Positions 11,321 through 23,589 of a stretch of 64,000 nucleotides of DNA are shown piece after piece; position 1 is the first letter of the stretch; every line of letters begins with the position of its first letter. This stretch comes from Kryptolebias marmoratus. Its lineage: Eukaryota; Chordata; Actinopteri; Cyprinodontiformes; Rivulidae. The notes beneath the pieces were generated by a model. It did not search any database. It saw only the letters and a list, made by a program, of their open reading frames with translations, and had not been told where the DNA came from. Both the position numbers and the translations under genes were made by a program. The stretch covers positions 12,549,980 through 12,613,979 of the forward strand of contig NC_051450.1 in the NCBI RefSeq assembly GCF_001649575.2. The letters run 5' to 3'.

Positions 11321-13630
11321 CGAGATGAAGTTGTCTTGGTGTTTGGCTCCTGCGTGATAAAACCGGACGTAAACGAAGGGAGACGGAGGAGGGGGGGAGA
11401 AAAAATGAGAAGGGAGGGCAAACAAATCGGGATGTAAAGGAATGCTGAATGAAGCTGTCCTGAAATGTGCCACAGTCAGTCGGAGGAATGCAGGGAAGAG
11501 AAAAAATGGTAGTGTTTAGAGGGGGGTGGGGGGGTTCAGAAAAAATGAAGGGTATTGCCTTAATGCTAGACTTCCTGTGTGGATGGGAACAGATCCAAAA
11601 GCGTACATTCCAGAGACGCAAAAATGAATGATTTTGGTTTATCTATGCTTTCCTATTAACAGACATCAGAAGGCATAAGAAAATACTTTAAGAGAGTTTC
11701 AATCTGACAAAATTTAATATATCAGAGATAGACATGAGAGAGGTCTCTCAAAAAGTCTATATTGTGGTTGCTGAACTGGTTTGGGACCAACAGGACAAAA
11801 GTTATGGATTGTTTATTGGTAATTATATTTTCTTGTGAAACAAAAATGCCAAAGTGCTAAAATGCTGTTTTATAGCTTACCAGACATTTCGCATTTTGGA
11901 CTGGTTTTTAAAAAAGATGCGTTGGTTTGTTTTAATTAACTGTAACACTGATTATTTCCACGCTGTAAATAATCAGTGTTTGTGCCTGTTCTCCCTGCAG
12001 TTGCAATTTTCAAAGTTTTCCCCTCAAAAGTTGTTCAGGAAAAGCTTTATGTCACAGAGTATGGGAGCGCTGAACCTTGCGCTGGTCTGTAAGTGGAGTA
12101 AAGAGTCTCATCTGTGTGAAGTCTGACTCTGTGTTTGCCGGATTGACAGCAGGTGAGTGTGTTCTGTGGAGTAGTATGGAGTGTACTGCAGCGGAGGAGG
12201 GAGATCAAAGACAGCAGGAGCTCAGAGGGAGTCCTAGAGACTTCCAGCTCCCTGACGGCTCTCCCCACGGCGGCGTAGGGGAGACAAGTCTCTACCTTCA
12301 CTTTCATATCAGCCGCAGAGCCCCCCCATTCTTCTGCACGAGCTTCGAAGGCTTCACACACGCAAGCGGTCTCAGAGGACTCGGAAGTGCTGCCAAACCT
12401 GCATCCCACCTACAGCAACACTCCTACACATCAGTATACACACACACACACACATACTGTTGCTCATCAGAAACAGAAAACACACAGATGAATTTTTCAG
12501 TTTCTGAAAGGGTTGAATTTAGAAGAAAAATTTTGACACAATAAAGAAAGAGACATGCAACAAAAGTAACTCAAGGCCACTCAACTCCAGAAGTTGATTA
12601 ATTCGGGTTTTTCAGTGGTTTATTGCAATGCTGATCTTTAGAAAATAGAGCAGTTGGTCAAACTATAAAGTCAATTTGTTTGGTTTTAGCCATTATGTCT
12701 ATTATTTATTCACATTATTATCTACTAAATTAAAAAAAAAGATTGCCAGTGATTTAACTCCTTTCTATCCAAATAAATAAGTACCATTTGAAAAGCTTAC
12801 ATTTAAGTGTTTCTTGGTGTTCTGCTAAGAAAAAAGTACACCTCTGCCATGAAGGATATCACAGTTGCACGAAGTGCGTTGACATAAAAAAGTGTAGTGT
12901 CAAATGTAAAAACACCCATGCTACTTTTTAGTCAACTTAGTATGTTCAAGTGATGTTAATAGGGGTGGGCAATATTGCAAAAATATCCTGTCTTAATTTT
13001 CTTACTATAAGATTACAATCACAGCTTTTTCCACTGATTTGAGCAGTGCAACCAGACTACTTCCTTATGTAAAGGAAGTCCTAAAAAAAACCCAAAGCAT
13101 TTAAACCTAATACCATTTCTGAACAGATTTTAACCCATTTGTGCATTTTTGCCAACTTGTGCCAAGTACAATGAACATTTAATAAGTACTTACAACTTGA
13201 ATGTGTTCTATAGGCAATACTACAATCTCTGCTTTGACAGATCATCAACATGTTCCAATGTTTGATAAGCTCTCATGTCGCCCACCGCTAGTGGTGGCAA
13301 TTATTATAGCAATAGCAAAAACTGGACTCAAGACAATACCATCACACAGCACAGGAATACAAAACCATAAAGATGCAACAACAGTGTTGCTGGGTGAAAA
13401 AAAAACAACAAAAAGTGCAATCACATAATAGACCCCCTGAAAATCCCTAACAAGGGAAGGAAAGTACGAGACCATCATTAGACAGACAGTCCCCTCAGGC
13501 CAAGCCAAACATCTGGCTGTGTTTACTTGTTTCAGCTGTTAGCAACGCCATTTCAAATAAATCCGGGAACTGTAACACCACTGCTAAGCAAACACGCTCA
13601 ACACTTGCCGGCTCACTCATTCACCTCAGC
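11321..13630. other. Non-coding stretch with one exon-like piece
   Basis: The only exon-like piece is 12001-12152 on the plus strand (listed separately). A CA repeat lies near 12440-12452. The rest is AT-rich. Open frames of up to 155 aa on both strands at 12047-12544 overlap each other and have no recognisable domains. Confidence 0.35.
12001..12152 (+). other. Exon-like segment, probably non-coding
   Basis: A polypyrimidine acceptor (CTGTTCTCCCTGCAG) precedes 12001 and a near-ideal donor (CAGCAG|GTGAGTG) follows 12152. All frames are short or closed, so if real this would be an untranslated or lncRNA exon. Splice sites of this quality also occur by chance at this scale. Confidence 0.2.
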
Positions 13631-13639
13631 GTGCCACTT

Positions 13640-13800
13640 TAACCAGAGCCAGGTCTGCAAATAAACTCATGATGAGGAGGAGGAGGAGGAGGCCTTAATT
13701 GGAGCGTTTGACGGGTGCCTTGGGTTAATTGGGAAGCATGGAGAGCAGCTGGCTCCGCAGTGGAAGTTGAGACAGGGATAATAAGTTCACCCTTTGCAGG
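13640..13800. promoter_or_regulatory. Candidate conserved non-coding element
   Basis: After a GGA repeat (about 13673-13693) comes a block with paired TTAATTGG cores (CCTTAATTGGAGC, GGTTAATTGGGAAG), typical of homeodomain sites, then an E-box-like CAGCTGG. No coding frame. Texture only. Confidence 0.25.
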
Positions 13801-15389
13801 AGAGACAGTTAGTGATGAATCAGATCAGAGGAACGGCATACTGTAATCATCTTCACATCTCCCCTCCACCACCTCCTGACAAGCAGGGACAACCTGCTAC
13901 GCAATCTGGCACCTATCGCGCAGGACTGGCAGTCACAGGGAGGAAGATCACCCAGCAATGCTTCACACACACCTTCCCTAACTCGGTCTTTACTCAGTTA
14001 ATCTCTCAATAACTCTTACCTCCAGGACACGGAACCTAGTTTATCAGTTCGCCGGTCGATGTATGTAAATCTCTCCAACAATGTGGGTACTAATGGCTTA
14101 TTACCCTGCGTTAGCTGGTTTGCATTGATCTCTATGCCAGAGGGAGATGAAAAACCGGAGCAGCTCACTGCTTATATGTAGCAAGCAGGACTATAATCTC
14201 ATTCCAGCTTGTTTCAATAAAAGACAAACATTAACATAAACCATCTAAAACATTCACCCCCACATCTTCCGTGCAACAAAAAGGAGGGGGTGGAAAAACT
14301 TTCCTGGATTACAAGGTAATCAGACCCAGATAGGATGGGTCTGTCTAACTTTGTGTCCCTCTAAAGTGCATCTGTCTCCACTTATTATTTACATGGGAAA
14401 ACTATTTTTTCAAGACAGTCTATATAAAGAGGGGAAAAAAAGTGATTCTGGTGGCAGTAAATGGTTTAGATGTAACACTAAACTCTTCCTTCTGCTAGAA
14501 GGGTGGCTGAGGGACCATTTGGGGGCTGAAGGAAGCCCAGGTAGAGTCATAAGCAGTAATGGGAGGAGACAGGGACTTAGAGCGCCACACAAAAGCCGGG
14601 CTTTATAAATAATTCCAAAAGCTAACAGGATCTCTTGTATGTGAAAATCTGTGAAACACATTCACACACGAATGCGCACACACCCGCAGCCTGCCACCAG
14701 GGGGAATAGGTTATTCACACTGCTCCGCTGGGGCTGTTGTGGGTCTAACCTGCCCGGATTGGTAAATTTGTGGGGGAATATCTTTCTTGCATAGGTGATG
14801 CAAGAAGGAAATCAAGTGTGGAAAGGTCTGTTCCTGCAAGACACACACACACTTACACACTCAATCACTCATAATGCAGGGCTGCAAAGCACACCGAAGA
14901 CCTGTCTTGTAAATCTCTTTGTGAAAGCAGCTTTTGGGGGTAGACAGGGGCTTACACTACTGAGCCCTGAGGTAGAGCTGCAGACTCCACTCCCTCTAAC
15001 CCCCTCCATGGTTTCTTTCCTTCTCCCACACACATACTCTGCACCCTCTCTCTCCACCCCACATTTCCTCCTCGTCTTTTTGCCCTTCTTTCACCTTTTC
15101 AGTTGCTCCCAAACCCTGCCTCCTCCCCGCCTCCGCCTCTCTGTCCAAACCGGGCTCCAGAGCATGGGTCCTTAGCCCCTCAGGCTCCCGTTGTGCTGCA
15201 GTGACTAATGTCCTGCCTTTGCTCAGACAATGAGTTTGAGGCTGAGCCGGGAAAGTGTTGAGGAGGGAAAAAGACTCTCGCACCTTTGACAAATGGAACC
15301 CTTCGCACTCCCGAGCCCACTGAGGGAGGCTTTACAATGTTGCACTCCACGCTCCGTGTCCTCCGAGGGACGGCTGCAACCCGCAAAGC
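13801..15389. other. Non-coding stretch
   Basis: No exon supported. It contains a CTCF-like core at 14694-14707 (CCACCAGGGGGAAT, one mismatch at a conserved C), a short CA run near 14842-14852, and a pyrimidine-rich tract at 15000-15130. Open frames of 110-126 aa here are pyrimidine-tract products. Confidence 0.35.
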
Positions 15390-15600
15390 CGCATCTGGGG
15401 GGAACATAATGAATTCTTTGGGAAGTCTAACCTGGCTTTCTTCATGAATAAGATATATTTCCAAAGCATGTCGACCCCTCTTAATAAAAACACCAGCCTG
15501 GCAGGAATAGCCAAAGCCGTTTTAGGGGCCCCGTGTACACGTAAATATTTCTGTTTCTCTATAAATTTTCTCAGGCCCGCTCGCTTCTTTCCAGGACTGT
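15390..15600. promoter_or_regulatory. Candidate conserved non-coding element
   Basis: High-complexity block with CpGs, palindromic GTGTACACG and AT-rich cores (TCTTAATAAAAAC, GTAAATATTTCTG). The open frame that starts here continues into the TTC repeat and is not believable as a protein. Confidence 0.25.
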
Positions 15601-15906
15601 CACTGCAAGGGCAAGCCCTTACATATTCCCTGAAAGGTAAAAAAAAAAGCGGCGGCGGCGGCAAACTTTCATCGGAAACGTCCCGAGCCCCTCTCTTTCA
15701 AAGAACTCAAACTCTTGGATGCGCCCTCCTCTTGCACCCTACCCCCTCATGCAACCCTGAAAGGAACTGGGCTTTGTCTGATGAGCAAAGAAGAGAAGAG
15801 CCCCCCCACCCACCTCCCTCCTCAAAAAACTCAACCCCAAAGCCCACCTCCCCTCCACAAACCCTGTTTCTCATTCCCCGCAGAGTATTGTTAAAACACA
15901 GCCCCC

Positions 15907-15978
15907 TCTTTTTTTCTTCTTCTTCTTCTTCTTCTTCTTCTTCTTCTTCTTCTTCTTCTTCTTCTTTTTTTTTTTTTT
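15907..15978. repeat. (TTC)n microsatellite ending in poly-T
   Basis: About 17 TTC units flanked by T runs on each side. It creates a spurious polyserine frame. Confidence 0.95.
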
Positions 15979-18289
15979 ATGGCCCAGGCTCCTAAAGCTG
16001 CATACTTTGCATGAGAAAAAACGATTAGTCTTCAAATGTTGTGCTGTCAATGAAGGGCTCTTTTGGACCGGGGCTGAAATTTGCTCAGATAGTAGAGTTG
16101 CCCTTTGTTTTTCTAAGATGAGGCATGATTAGAGGCAGGGTCTGTTAGCATTCATTACTGAAAAGAACTCACTAAAGGGGAGGGGTGGGGGGGTGTACAT
16201 GGGATACTACTCCCCCTCTTTTCTCCAGATTGCTCCAAGACCACAGAAACAGAAATAAAAGGGGCCGAGCGAGGGAAGAGGTAGCCATCAACAATATGTT
16301 TGGAAAGTAAATAGAATGTCTGGGCTTCTTTCAGGTATTAACCTTGGGATTTACATTTGGCATCCAAACAATAGACACCTCCTTGACCTCCACTCCAGGA
16401 AGCAGCGAGACTCGGGGATAATTCCCACTGGAAGACAAGCGGCACGGGAGAGCAAACACACGGGCCTCATATAACTTAATTATTATAGTGAGGACAAAGG
16501 TTTGGTTTAGATCATGCACAGTTAGGAAAACATTTGTTTTTTTCTTGTTTAACTGGGGTAATTTTTGTTGGGGGGGGGGGGAGTGTGGCTTGGTGTCACA
16601 CATCAAGAAGGAGGGGTGCGACAGATCATTGTTCACAGCAAGCGGTCGATGTGTCTTCTAAAAAAAAAAAAAAAAAAGAGGCCCAGACCCCCTCACGGAT
16701 GCCACAACCAGCTCTCATCAAAGCTGACACAATACCACATCTGCACAAACAGCCGCAGACCCGAGAAACTTGTTCGTTCAGGGCGCTCAACTTTACACAC
16801 GAGCAGATGGGCCCCCCGAACCGGAGCACTTCGCCTCGTGCTGCTACACTTCACACCACAGACTTAAAGACATTTTTACAGCGTCCAAAGCAAACAGAGG
16901 AGGGGATGAGGGGCGGTTACATGCAGGCGCGACCTGTCCTGTTTGCCATTCAAGTGTTTCGGGGGGCGTGGGGGGGAGAAAAATAAAAAAATAAATGGTT
17001 CTCCACATTCTTACACCCAATTTTAGACATAAAATTTACCACCACTTACAATGGGCCCTTATGTTAAGTTGTCAAACCCTCGTAAATTCAAATGACTTAA
17101 TTAAAAATAAGTGAAACATTTTCCTATTTTTCTCCCATATTTTTACGGCAGTTTTATGAGCCTCGCTCCACGAGACCAGGCTAAATTGTTGTGACCGGTT
17201 GGAGTTTTCCGAAAGCCCCTTCAGCTAAGCTAAGGTACTTAAAGCCCTAACGTTTTTCATTATTATCATGATTCCATTTCTATTTTATTTGTAAAAAGAA
17301 AAATGCTTCCAAGTAAAAATCAAAAACAAACTTGCCTATGAATGAATGTGATGTGCAGCCGAATGCACAAGCATGCATGCATTTCCAGTGGGATGAAAGC
17401 AGAGCGAAAACCCCCGAGTGTATTAAAATTCCCGAATGTGAGTAATATACATATCTAAAATTGCACTTTGCTATCTTGAGTCTCATACACTCTTCATCCC
17501 TACTTTCCCCCTTATCCAAAGACATCGCCACGGCTTGAAAGGTGCCTTTAGAAGGCTCCTTGAAACAGGCGGCGAGGGTCCCACTCAGGGACAATGATAG
17601 TTGAGGTGGAGGGGAACCGATGGTGGGGAGGGAGCGGAGGGGGAGGAGGGGGGAGTGGGAACACATAGCATATTAAATCTGCTGGCGGAGCTGGCTCGTC
17701 CACGCAGAGAGCCAGAGAGTCAGATCTGAGGCATGCCCTGAAGGGATGGCTGGGCCTGGGGATTAGGAGGCCAAGGAGAAGCCCTCGTGCACCCGAAGAG
17801 CCCTTCTCGTCTCTGCTCGTACGCAAATGCGTCCAGACATTTTGACACTCCTCAGGTTTGCCCAAGTTTTCACACACACACCCACAGACACACACATTTC
17901 CACTTGCTCCCCNCAATCCCTACCTCTGTCTGACTTGTCCTCTTTCTCTCCCCACTGTGTCTGTTTCATTTGATGTCAGCATATCAAAGTAGCGAATCAT
18001 CAAAGGAGGAGGATTTCTTTTGGGGGCCATCTATTCAACCATATGCACGGGAAGCAACAGCTAATCACACACATTACAGGGACTTGCACCAAACTTTCAC
18101 TGGTCAGGCGGTTCCTACGAGGGTTTGTTCACGCCGAACGTTTAAACTTATGATAATCGTCACACCTCATCAGAGGGGGGGGCTTCTGACTTTTTTCGGT
18201 AAGCAGGAAAATTCAGGAAAAATCCTAAAATCTGCAAGATCACACACAAAATCTTCTTTTTTTCATTAGCTTAAGGATAATCAACTTCC
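15979..18289. other. Non-coding stretch
   Basis: It includes possible regulatory blocks at 16020-16150 (AAGATGAGGCATGATTAGAGG) and 17150-17260, an A run at 16660-16677, a G-rich strand at 17600-17660, and one undetermined base at 17913. The minus-strand frames over 17280-17970 cross the G-rich tract and the N and resemble nothing I know. Confidence 0.35.
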
Positions 18290-18640
18290 CCGTGATTACA
18301 CTTGTTTTAACAAAACATTTGCCACCTCCTTGTGAGCCTCAGGTTGCAGAATTAACCCAACAAGACAGCTCATTAGTGCCTCATGCATACAAACGTGATA
18401 ACAGGTATTCCTCCTGCAGGGGGGAAAGTGTAAAAGGCCCCGAGGACAGACGCTCCCTTCAGTCCTTATATAAATAAAGGAGAGGGCCATATCTCAAAAA
18501 GCTAATTGTGTGTCATCTCCGTTGCATTAACATGACAGCCTCTATTCGGCGGGGTCAGGAGGTCACAGGTGGCCCAGGCCGGAGTCACTGTACGTGCATA
18601 ATGTCGCTGCAGGAAGTGCTTACAGTTGAGCTAATGCAGG
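18290..18640. promoter_or_regulatory. Candidate conserved non-coding element
   Basis: Cores in order: CCGTGATTACAC, AGCTCATTAGTGC, an octamer-like CTCATGCATAC, AAGCTAATTGTG, a nuclear-receptor-like GTCAGGAGGTCACAGG, and GAGCTAATGC. CpGs are frequent. No exon frame. Confidence 0.3.
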
Positions 18641-20684
18641 AAAAAATAAATAAATAAAAGGAAAAGCATGCTGCCGTTAACAAGCAGGCTGATTCCTGCA
18701 GAGGAAACATTTGTCGAAGCGAGGCACAGATACATCTTTTCAACAAGAAGCATAAAAGCTCAAACTTGTGCAGCTCATTCCTCCGGAGAAGCATGCTGAA
18801 ACACTTTTACATTCATCACGGAAGAACTAAGAGGAAAAAGTCTAGTCGATAAAGGTGCACCAGTCGAAGTACGCCCTTTACTTAAAAGGATACAGCAGCC
18901 AATATTCTGAATCTCATTTAAATTTTCATCATTTTATAACACAAAGCTTCTTTTACATTATTTATATTCATTACAAGCGGAAGGCATTTATGTAATTTAT
19001 TATGTGTCGGTAATTTTATAGAATATCAACTCAAACTGAAGTTGAGTAAATATTCTTAATATTTGAGAAATAATTATTCACACCTAATTACCTAATTTAG
19101 TAACAATGTCTAAGATTCTACTAACACTGAAAATAAAACTGTCATTATAATTGTGGCTTCTAAATATTTTATTAACAGAATACCTAATTAACAAGTCAGA
19201 GGGTGAAAAATTCATATGAATGAAGAAGAAATTGAAAAGCCTTATTTATTTAGAATACATCAAATTAAAATATAAATACAGTTATAACGATAGATTTAAG
19301 CCCATTATTTGTAATTTAATTTAATTCTGCTTATTTTTTTAGCTGGCTGCAATAATTTTAACAGTAATTAATTCAAATGAATAAAAATTTGCTTTTAGAG
19401 ATAAAATATTGAATATGTCAACTGAGACATTATAATACAGATCTTTTTTTAATTTATTTAATGAACAAATGTAACAAAAAAAATAATAACCTAAAAGCTA
19501 AAGGCTGAGTGATGAAATGTTCTTAAATAAACAAATCAAAAGTTGATTTCTCTGTCTGTGTGAACTTGTTCGAACATCCGAGTGGTTCGCCCGCTGCACC
19601 AGGACCTTTGGCAATGACAGCAAAAAGGAAAATAGGAATTAAAAAGGATTGAAGTGAGCCGCGCCGCATGGCCGAACACCTCGGACCCTCGTGGTTTATT
19701 TTTTGAAACCCGAGAGCGGACAAGCAGATAAAATGTGGAACAGCTGGCGAGGACAGGAGGGAAAGTTTCGACCAAAAGATCTGCACATGTGGAGCCTTTT
19801 TCACATCCATGATCACACACATACACACACAATCTAACACAAACTTCTTTCCCCTATTACTGATACTTTACCCTGCACATCTGCTGTGACACTATTTATT
19901 TAATTATTGATATTTTTGTTTGATTCCAATTTTTTTAATGACTCCAGCTCATAATTAAAACCAAATTCCAAGCAGCTGCATTTAGAATAAAATATTGCAG
20001 TTTTATGTGAGTTCTAATTTTGCTCAGAGCCCTAAATCAGTGTGCACATTGACCCCTGTGGGGGCCCAAAAATGCCACCCTCCACACACACACACACACA
20101 CCCATGAGGGGTTAAGGGTGGGGGGGCTCTTAAATTTCTCTCTGAGCACACATGCCTGCGATGTGTTCTTAAACATGTTTCTTTGTTTCATCTTAAATAT
20201 TTTCCTTGGTTCTGTCAGTTTAAAAAAAACATAAATTCAGAAACTTTAGAAAACATCTGAATGCACAAGAAAAAAAACAAGTGATATCTAAATAATGGAG
20301 CTTTTTAGTTTGCTTTTGCTCAAGTATATAAATAAAAATAACACAGCTGAAGCACTCCATTCTCAAGTCACAGGAATTTCAACAGAAAAAGAAATCTATA
20401 ACTTTTAACTTAACCAGCATTAGATCAGATTTATCATTCAGTTTTATTGTTATTTAATGATGTATAGCAGCATTATAAAATGGGAGAAGAAGAAGTAGAA
20501 GAAGAAGAGGAGGAGGAGGAAGAAGAGGGCGCAGGTTTGGTCAGATTGCCAATAAAGTACTGTCTGATTAAACTCATGTGTCCTCCTAACTGGGCTTGTA
20601 AGTCTGCCGCTCTCCTGCAGGATAAAACAAATCAATAACAGGCGCTGAAATATGATCACACACGCACACATAAACATGCACACC

Positions 20685-20717
<33 letters not shown>

Positions 20718-21166
20718 CATGCGCGTAAAGCTCCAGTAAAGTTTTCAAGTCTGGACAAAGTTTCAGCTCCAACCCTTAGAACAGAATCAAGACTTTTTTA
20801 TCTGTCCTAAAACAATAAAAGCTGTGTTTTTTTTACCCCCCACTTTGACTAAAGTTCATTCAACTTTACGCAAAGTTTTTTTTTTTTTGAGACTAAAAGA
20901 TCCAAACAGTCCCACTCAGGACGAGCGGCTCCCAGTCTGTTTGTTGTGCATTCCTGCCTCAGTAATCCACACTTTCATTCATGCTTAAAAAGCTAAAAGG
21001 TTCCTGCTCGGATGGAACTCCATCATTCTTTTTTTTTTTTTCTTTCTGAAATTTGAAACCTCTGCTTCATAAAGTCTCACTGGCTCGTAAAACTCACCCC
21101 CTCTCCTATTCTCCAAAAAGAAACGCAACAATATCCAACTTTTATTTTGTTTGAAATGCGACTTAC
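18641..21166. other. Non-coding, partly very AT-rich stretch
   Basis: 18890-19530 is strongly AT-rich with repeated ATTTA-type words and no gene. 19550-19780 is a sharper, CpG-containing block (for example CGAACATCCGAGTGGTTCG, which is nearly palindromic) and a candidate regulatory element. CA repeats lie at 20083-20101 and 20692-20717, and a GAA/GGA tract at 20486-20528. Confidence 0.35.
20692..20717. repeat. (CA)n microsatellite
   Basis: Uninterrupted CA dinucleotides after a CACCCACCCAC stretch. Confidence 0.95.
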
Positions 21167-21650
21167 TTCTTCCTGGATGATTTTCCCCCTTTTAATTCTT
21201 CACTTTATCTCTTCTTAAGAAACAGGAAAAAAGAAAAAAAAAGGGGGGGGGTTTTCTTCTCCTCTTCTTAAGTTGCAGATGTGCCTCTGGAGTTGCTTCG
21301 GACTTTTTTCTTTCTTTCTCTCTCTCTCTTTCTGTCTTTTTTTTTTTTACGCAGCAACTCCAACTCCAAAACGGCGCTGCCAGAGTTTTCCCTCTTTCTC
21401 CTGCCTCTCACAGTTTGCTGGGTTCAAACACCGGACTAACACCATCAGCTCCGCCGACTCTCTCTGCCGGCAGCAGCCCACAGATGTGCGGGGAGGAAAA
21501 AAAACAACAGAGGCGTCAGAGAAACGCGTGGACACTTCTTATTACATTTAGTGCGTTTTTTGTTTTTTTTTCTTCCAGAAGAGAGAGGGCGAAGAAGTGT
21601 GGGACTCCAGCTGCTCCTTCCCCCGCCTGACTCCTCCCTTTGGACTACTC
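21167..21650 (-). promoter_or_regulatory. Candidate promoter and non-coding first exon, minus strand
   Basis: On the minus strand a GC-richer, CpG-containing stretch (about 21650-21340) leads into a purine-rich leader that ends at a strong donor, GAAGAA|GTAAGTC, at 21167/21166. The 5' part has GC-box-like GGCGGGGG. This arrangement fits an untranslated first exon of a regulatory gene, and the only supported downstream coding exon on this strand is at 2888-3061, about 18 kb away. The plus strand shows two polypyrimidine-AG acceptor look-alikes here but no donors. No transcript evidence exists, so this is an inference. Confidence 0.25.
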
Positions 21651-21673
21651 CCTCCTTTCCTCACTGCCTCCCT

Positions 21674-21675
<2 letters not shown>

Positions 21676-21743
<68 letters not shown>

Positions 21744-21756
21744 TTTTTTTTTTTTT
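21676..21756. repeat. Poly-T tract of about 80 nt
   Basis: About 66 T, one A, then 14 T. This is the longest homopolymer in the window. It may be a retroposon A-tail in minus orientation or simply slippage, and its true length is uncertain in an assembly. A 15-base A run follows at about 21791. Confidence 0.9.
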
Positions 21757-21894
21757 GGCTGCACATGACTTCATTTTAAGAACAAGAGCAAAAAAAAAAA
21801 AAAAAGTCTTGATGAAAGCATAACAGTAACAACAGGATTTGCATTTTCTGGGCAAATACAGAGGGAACGCTGAATACTGAATGACTTACAGTAA

Positions 21895-22330
21895 AACAAG
21901 CGGAAATCAGCTAAAATCAGCTAAACGGTGGCTAAAATTTCATATGAGCAGACTTGTTGCTTAAAGCTACGTGAGCAAAATGATAGCTGGAAGCTTAATT
22001 TAGCAAAACAGTACCCTCAAAGCTAAATTTAGCAAGACATAAAAGCTAAAATAAGCAAAACTGGCTAAACTTAGCAGGACCATAGCTAAAAGCTAAACTG
22101 AGCAAAACAGTCATCTCGATTTAAGATGGCCACCACAGCTAGTTGACCTTACAAAAAACAAGAATGTCTGTAACTTATTTAATTTTACAAATATAAAGCT
22201 AAAATCTGTTGTGGTGGCACAAATGCTAACATTAGCAAAAGAGTAGCAATAAGCTGAAATTAGCTAAACTAGCTAAATTTAGCAGCACCATAGCTTACAA
22301 GCTAAAATGAGAAAAAGTGTAGCATGCAGC
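21895..22330. repeat. Degenerate minisatellite of AGCTAAA / TTAGCAAAAC words
   Basis: Words such as AAAGCTAAA, ATTTAGCA, AGCTAAAAT and TTAGCAAAAC recur about 20 times with variable spacing of roughly 15-35 nt. The core AGCTAAATTTAGC is itself palindromic. Within it, 22110-22215 repeats words of the dispersed family C (TCTCGATTTAAGATGGCCAC and ATATAAAGCTAAAATCTG). Confidence 0.6.
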
Positions 22331-22850
22331 TGAAAAAGCTCCTGATAAGACAATAATTAAGCAAGTGTGCTGATGTAGATTTCAAGGAACAATGTTTTTG
22401 AAGGAACTGAAGAGAACTTAATGTACTTCTGTGGAGAAAACTTTTGTAAATAAAGTTAAATAATTTATAAAGTATAATAGTTACGAACACTACAAGTCGT
22501 TACACTCTATTTCCAATGAAGCTGAATGTTCTGATGTGTGAATTGTTTTAATGGAGCTAAGTATGTGGAGGTAGTTTGATTGCAAAAACTGTACAGAAGA
22601 GTCTGTAAACAGGACAACTGTAGTCTACAACTATTTTCCTAAAAACAACTTGATCATTTGAATGAATCTGTGCCAACAAGAGCGCTACTTACTCAGTCCA
22701 TCCAGTCATCCAAGTTTAAACTACAACAAATGGAATATTTTGTGTAAAAATTTGGTCAAAGGCCATTTTTTCTGTAATAAAGCTTTGGTTAGCAAATGTT
22801 TTTTGCAAATTATGGTTGATCTGTTTTGTTTTTTTATTATTATCAACCAC
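22331..22850. other. AT-rich stretch, nothing recognised
   Basis: No exon and no obvious repeat family beyond scattered AGCTAA words. Confidence 0.4.
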
Positions 22851-22851
22851 T

Positions 22852-23245
22852 GCCTAAAGGCAAAAGTTGGGCAATAATGTTTTTGCCTGTGTGTGTTTGT
22901 TTGCCTGTTTGTAAGCTAAATATCTCATGAACCAATGAATGAATTTTATTGAAACTCTCCTAGAGTAATCACTGGATGTACATCTACAACTGATTAACTT
23001 TTGAAGTCAACTCGATTTAAAATGGCCACCACAGCTAGTCAACCTTAGCAAACACAAGAATGGCTGTAACTCATTCAATTTTACACATATAAAGCTAAAA
23101 TTTGTTTTGGAAGTAGGTTAGAATCATCCTGAATACATATTTCAAGTATCTACAGATTGCGTAAAATCTTTGGCATAAACTATTGGAGTCAATTCTGTCT
23201 GTCTGTTAGCAAAATATCTCATGAACCTGTGAAAAACATTCATGT
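22852..23245 (-). repeat. Copy of dispersed internally repeated family C
   Basis: It begins with the family's hairpin-like end (CACTGCCTAAAGGCAAAAGTT) and then carries, in inverse orientation to most other copies, TATCTCATGAACC, CACTGGATGTACATCTACAA and AAAATGGCCACCACAGC. TATCTCATGAACC recurs at about 23214, some 295 bp after the first, matching the internal period seen elsewhere. Confidence 0.7.
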
Positions 23246-23589
23246 ATGCAGATGATGTGAATTTCTCCAAGGAATGCTATGCCTTTGATTTATTTCTATT
23301 TCTGTTGTCATAAACGTATAAACAAGTGGTATTTGTTTGCTACCATCATTGAAGTCCAAGTCAGGTCTGATCATGTGCCGTGAGAAGGAACATTGATTAC
23401 TGTGCTGAACTGGGGTTGAGTTAGTAACACTTTAAAAGTTTGTAGACCGAACTGAACGAAATTGCAGGCCACACGTGGCCCACTCTCCACCAAATGAGGA
23501 TCACTGGGATAAAGTTACAAAATCACATTGTGCATTTAAAATTAATGTAGAAAACTGTCAATTTATGAGACCCTAAACAGTCTCCTGGG

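Noticed and set aside
12047..12544. Overlapping frames of 120 and 155 aa on opposite strands
   Set aside because: Neither resembles a known protein; a GC-richer patch simply has few stops.
15444..15995. 183-aa open frame with a polyserine end
   Set aside because: It runs through a TTC microsatellite and poly-T; no splice support and no domain.
16534..16994. Frames of 74-150 aa
   Set aside because: They cross a poly-A run and overlap one another in several frames.
21551..21855. Poly-Phe and poly-Lys frames
   Set aside because: Translation of the 80-nt poly-T tract.
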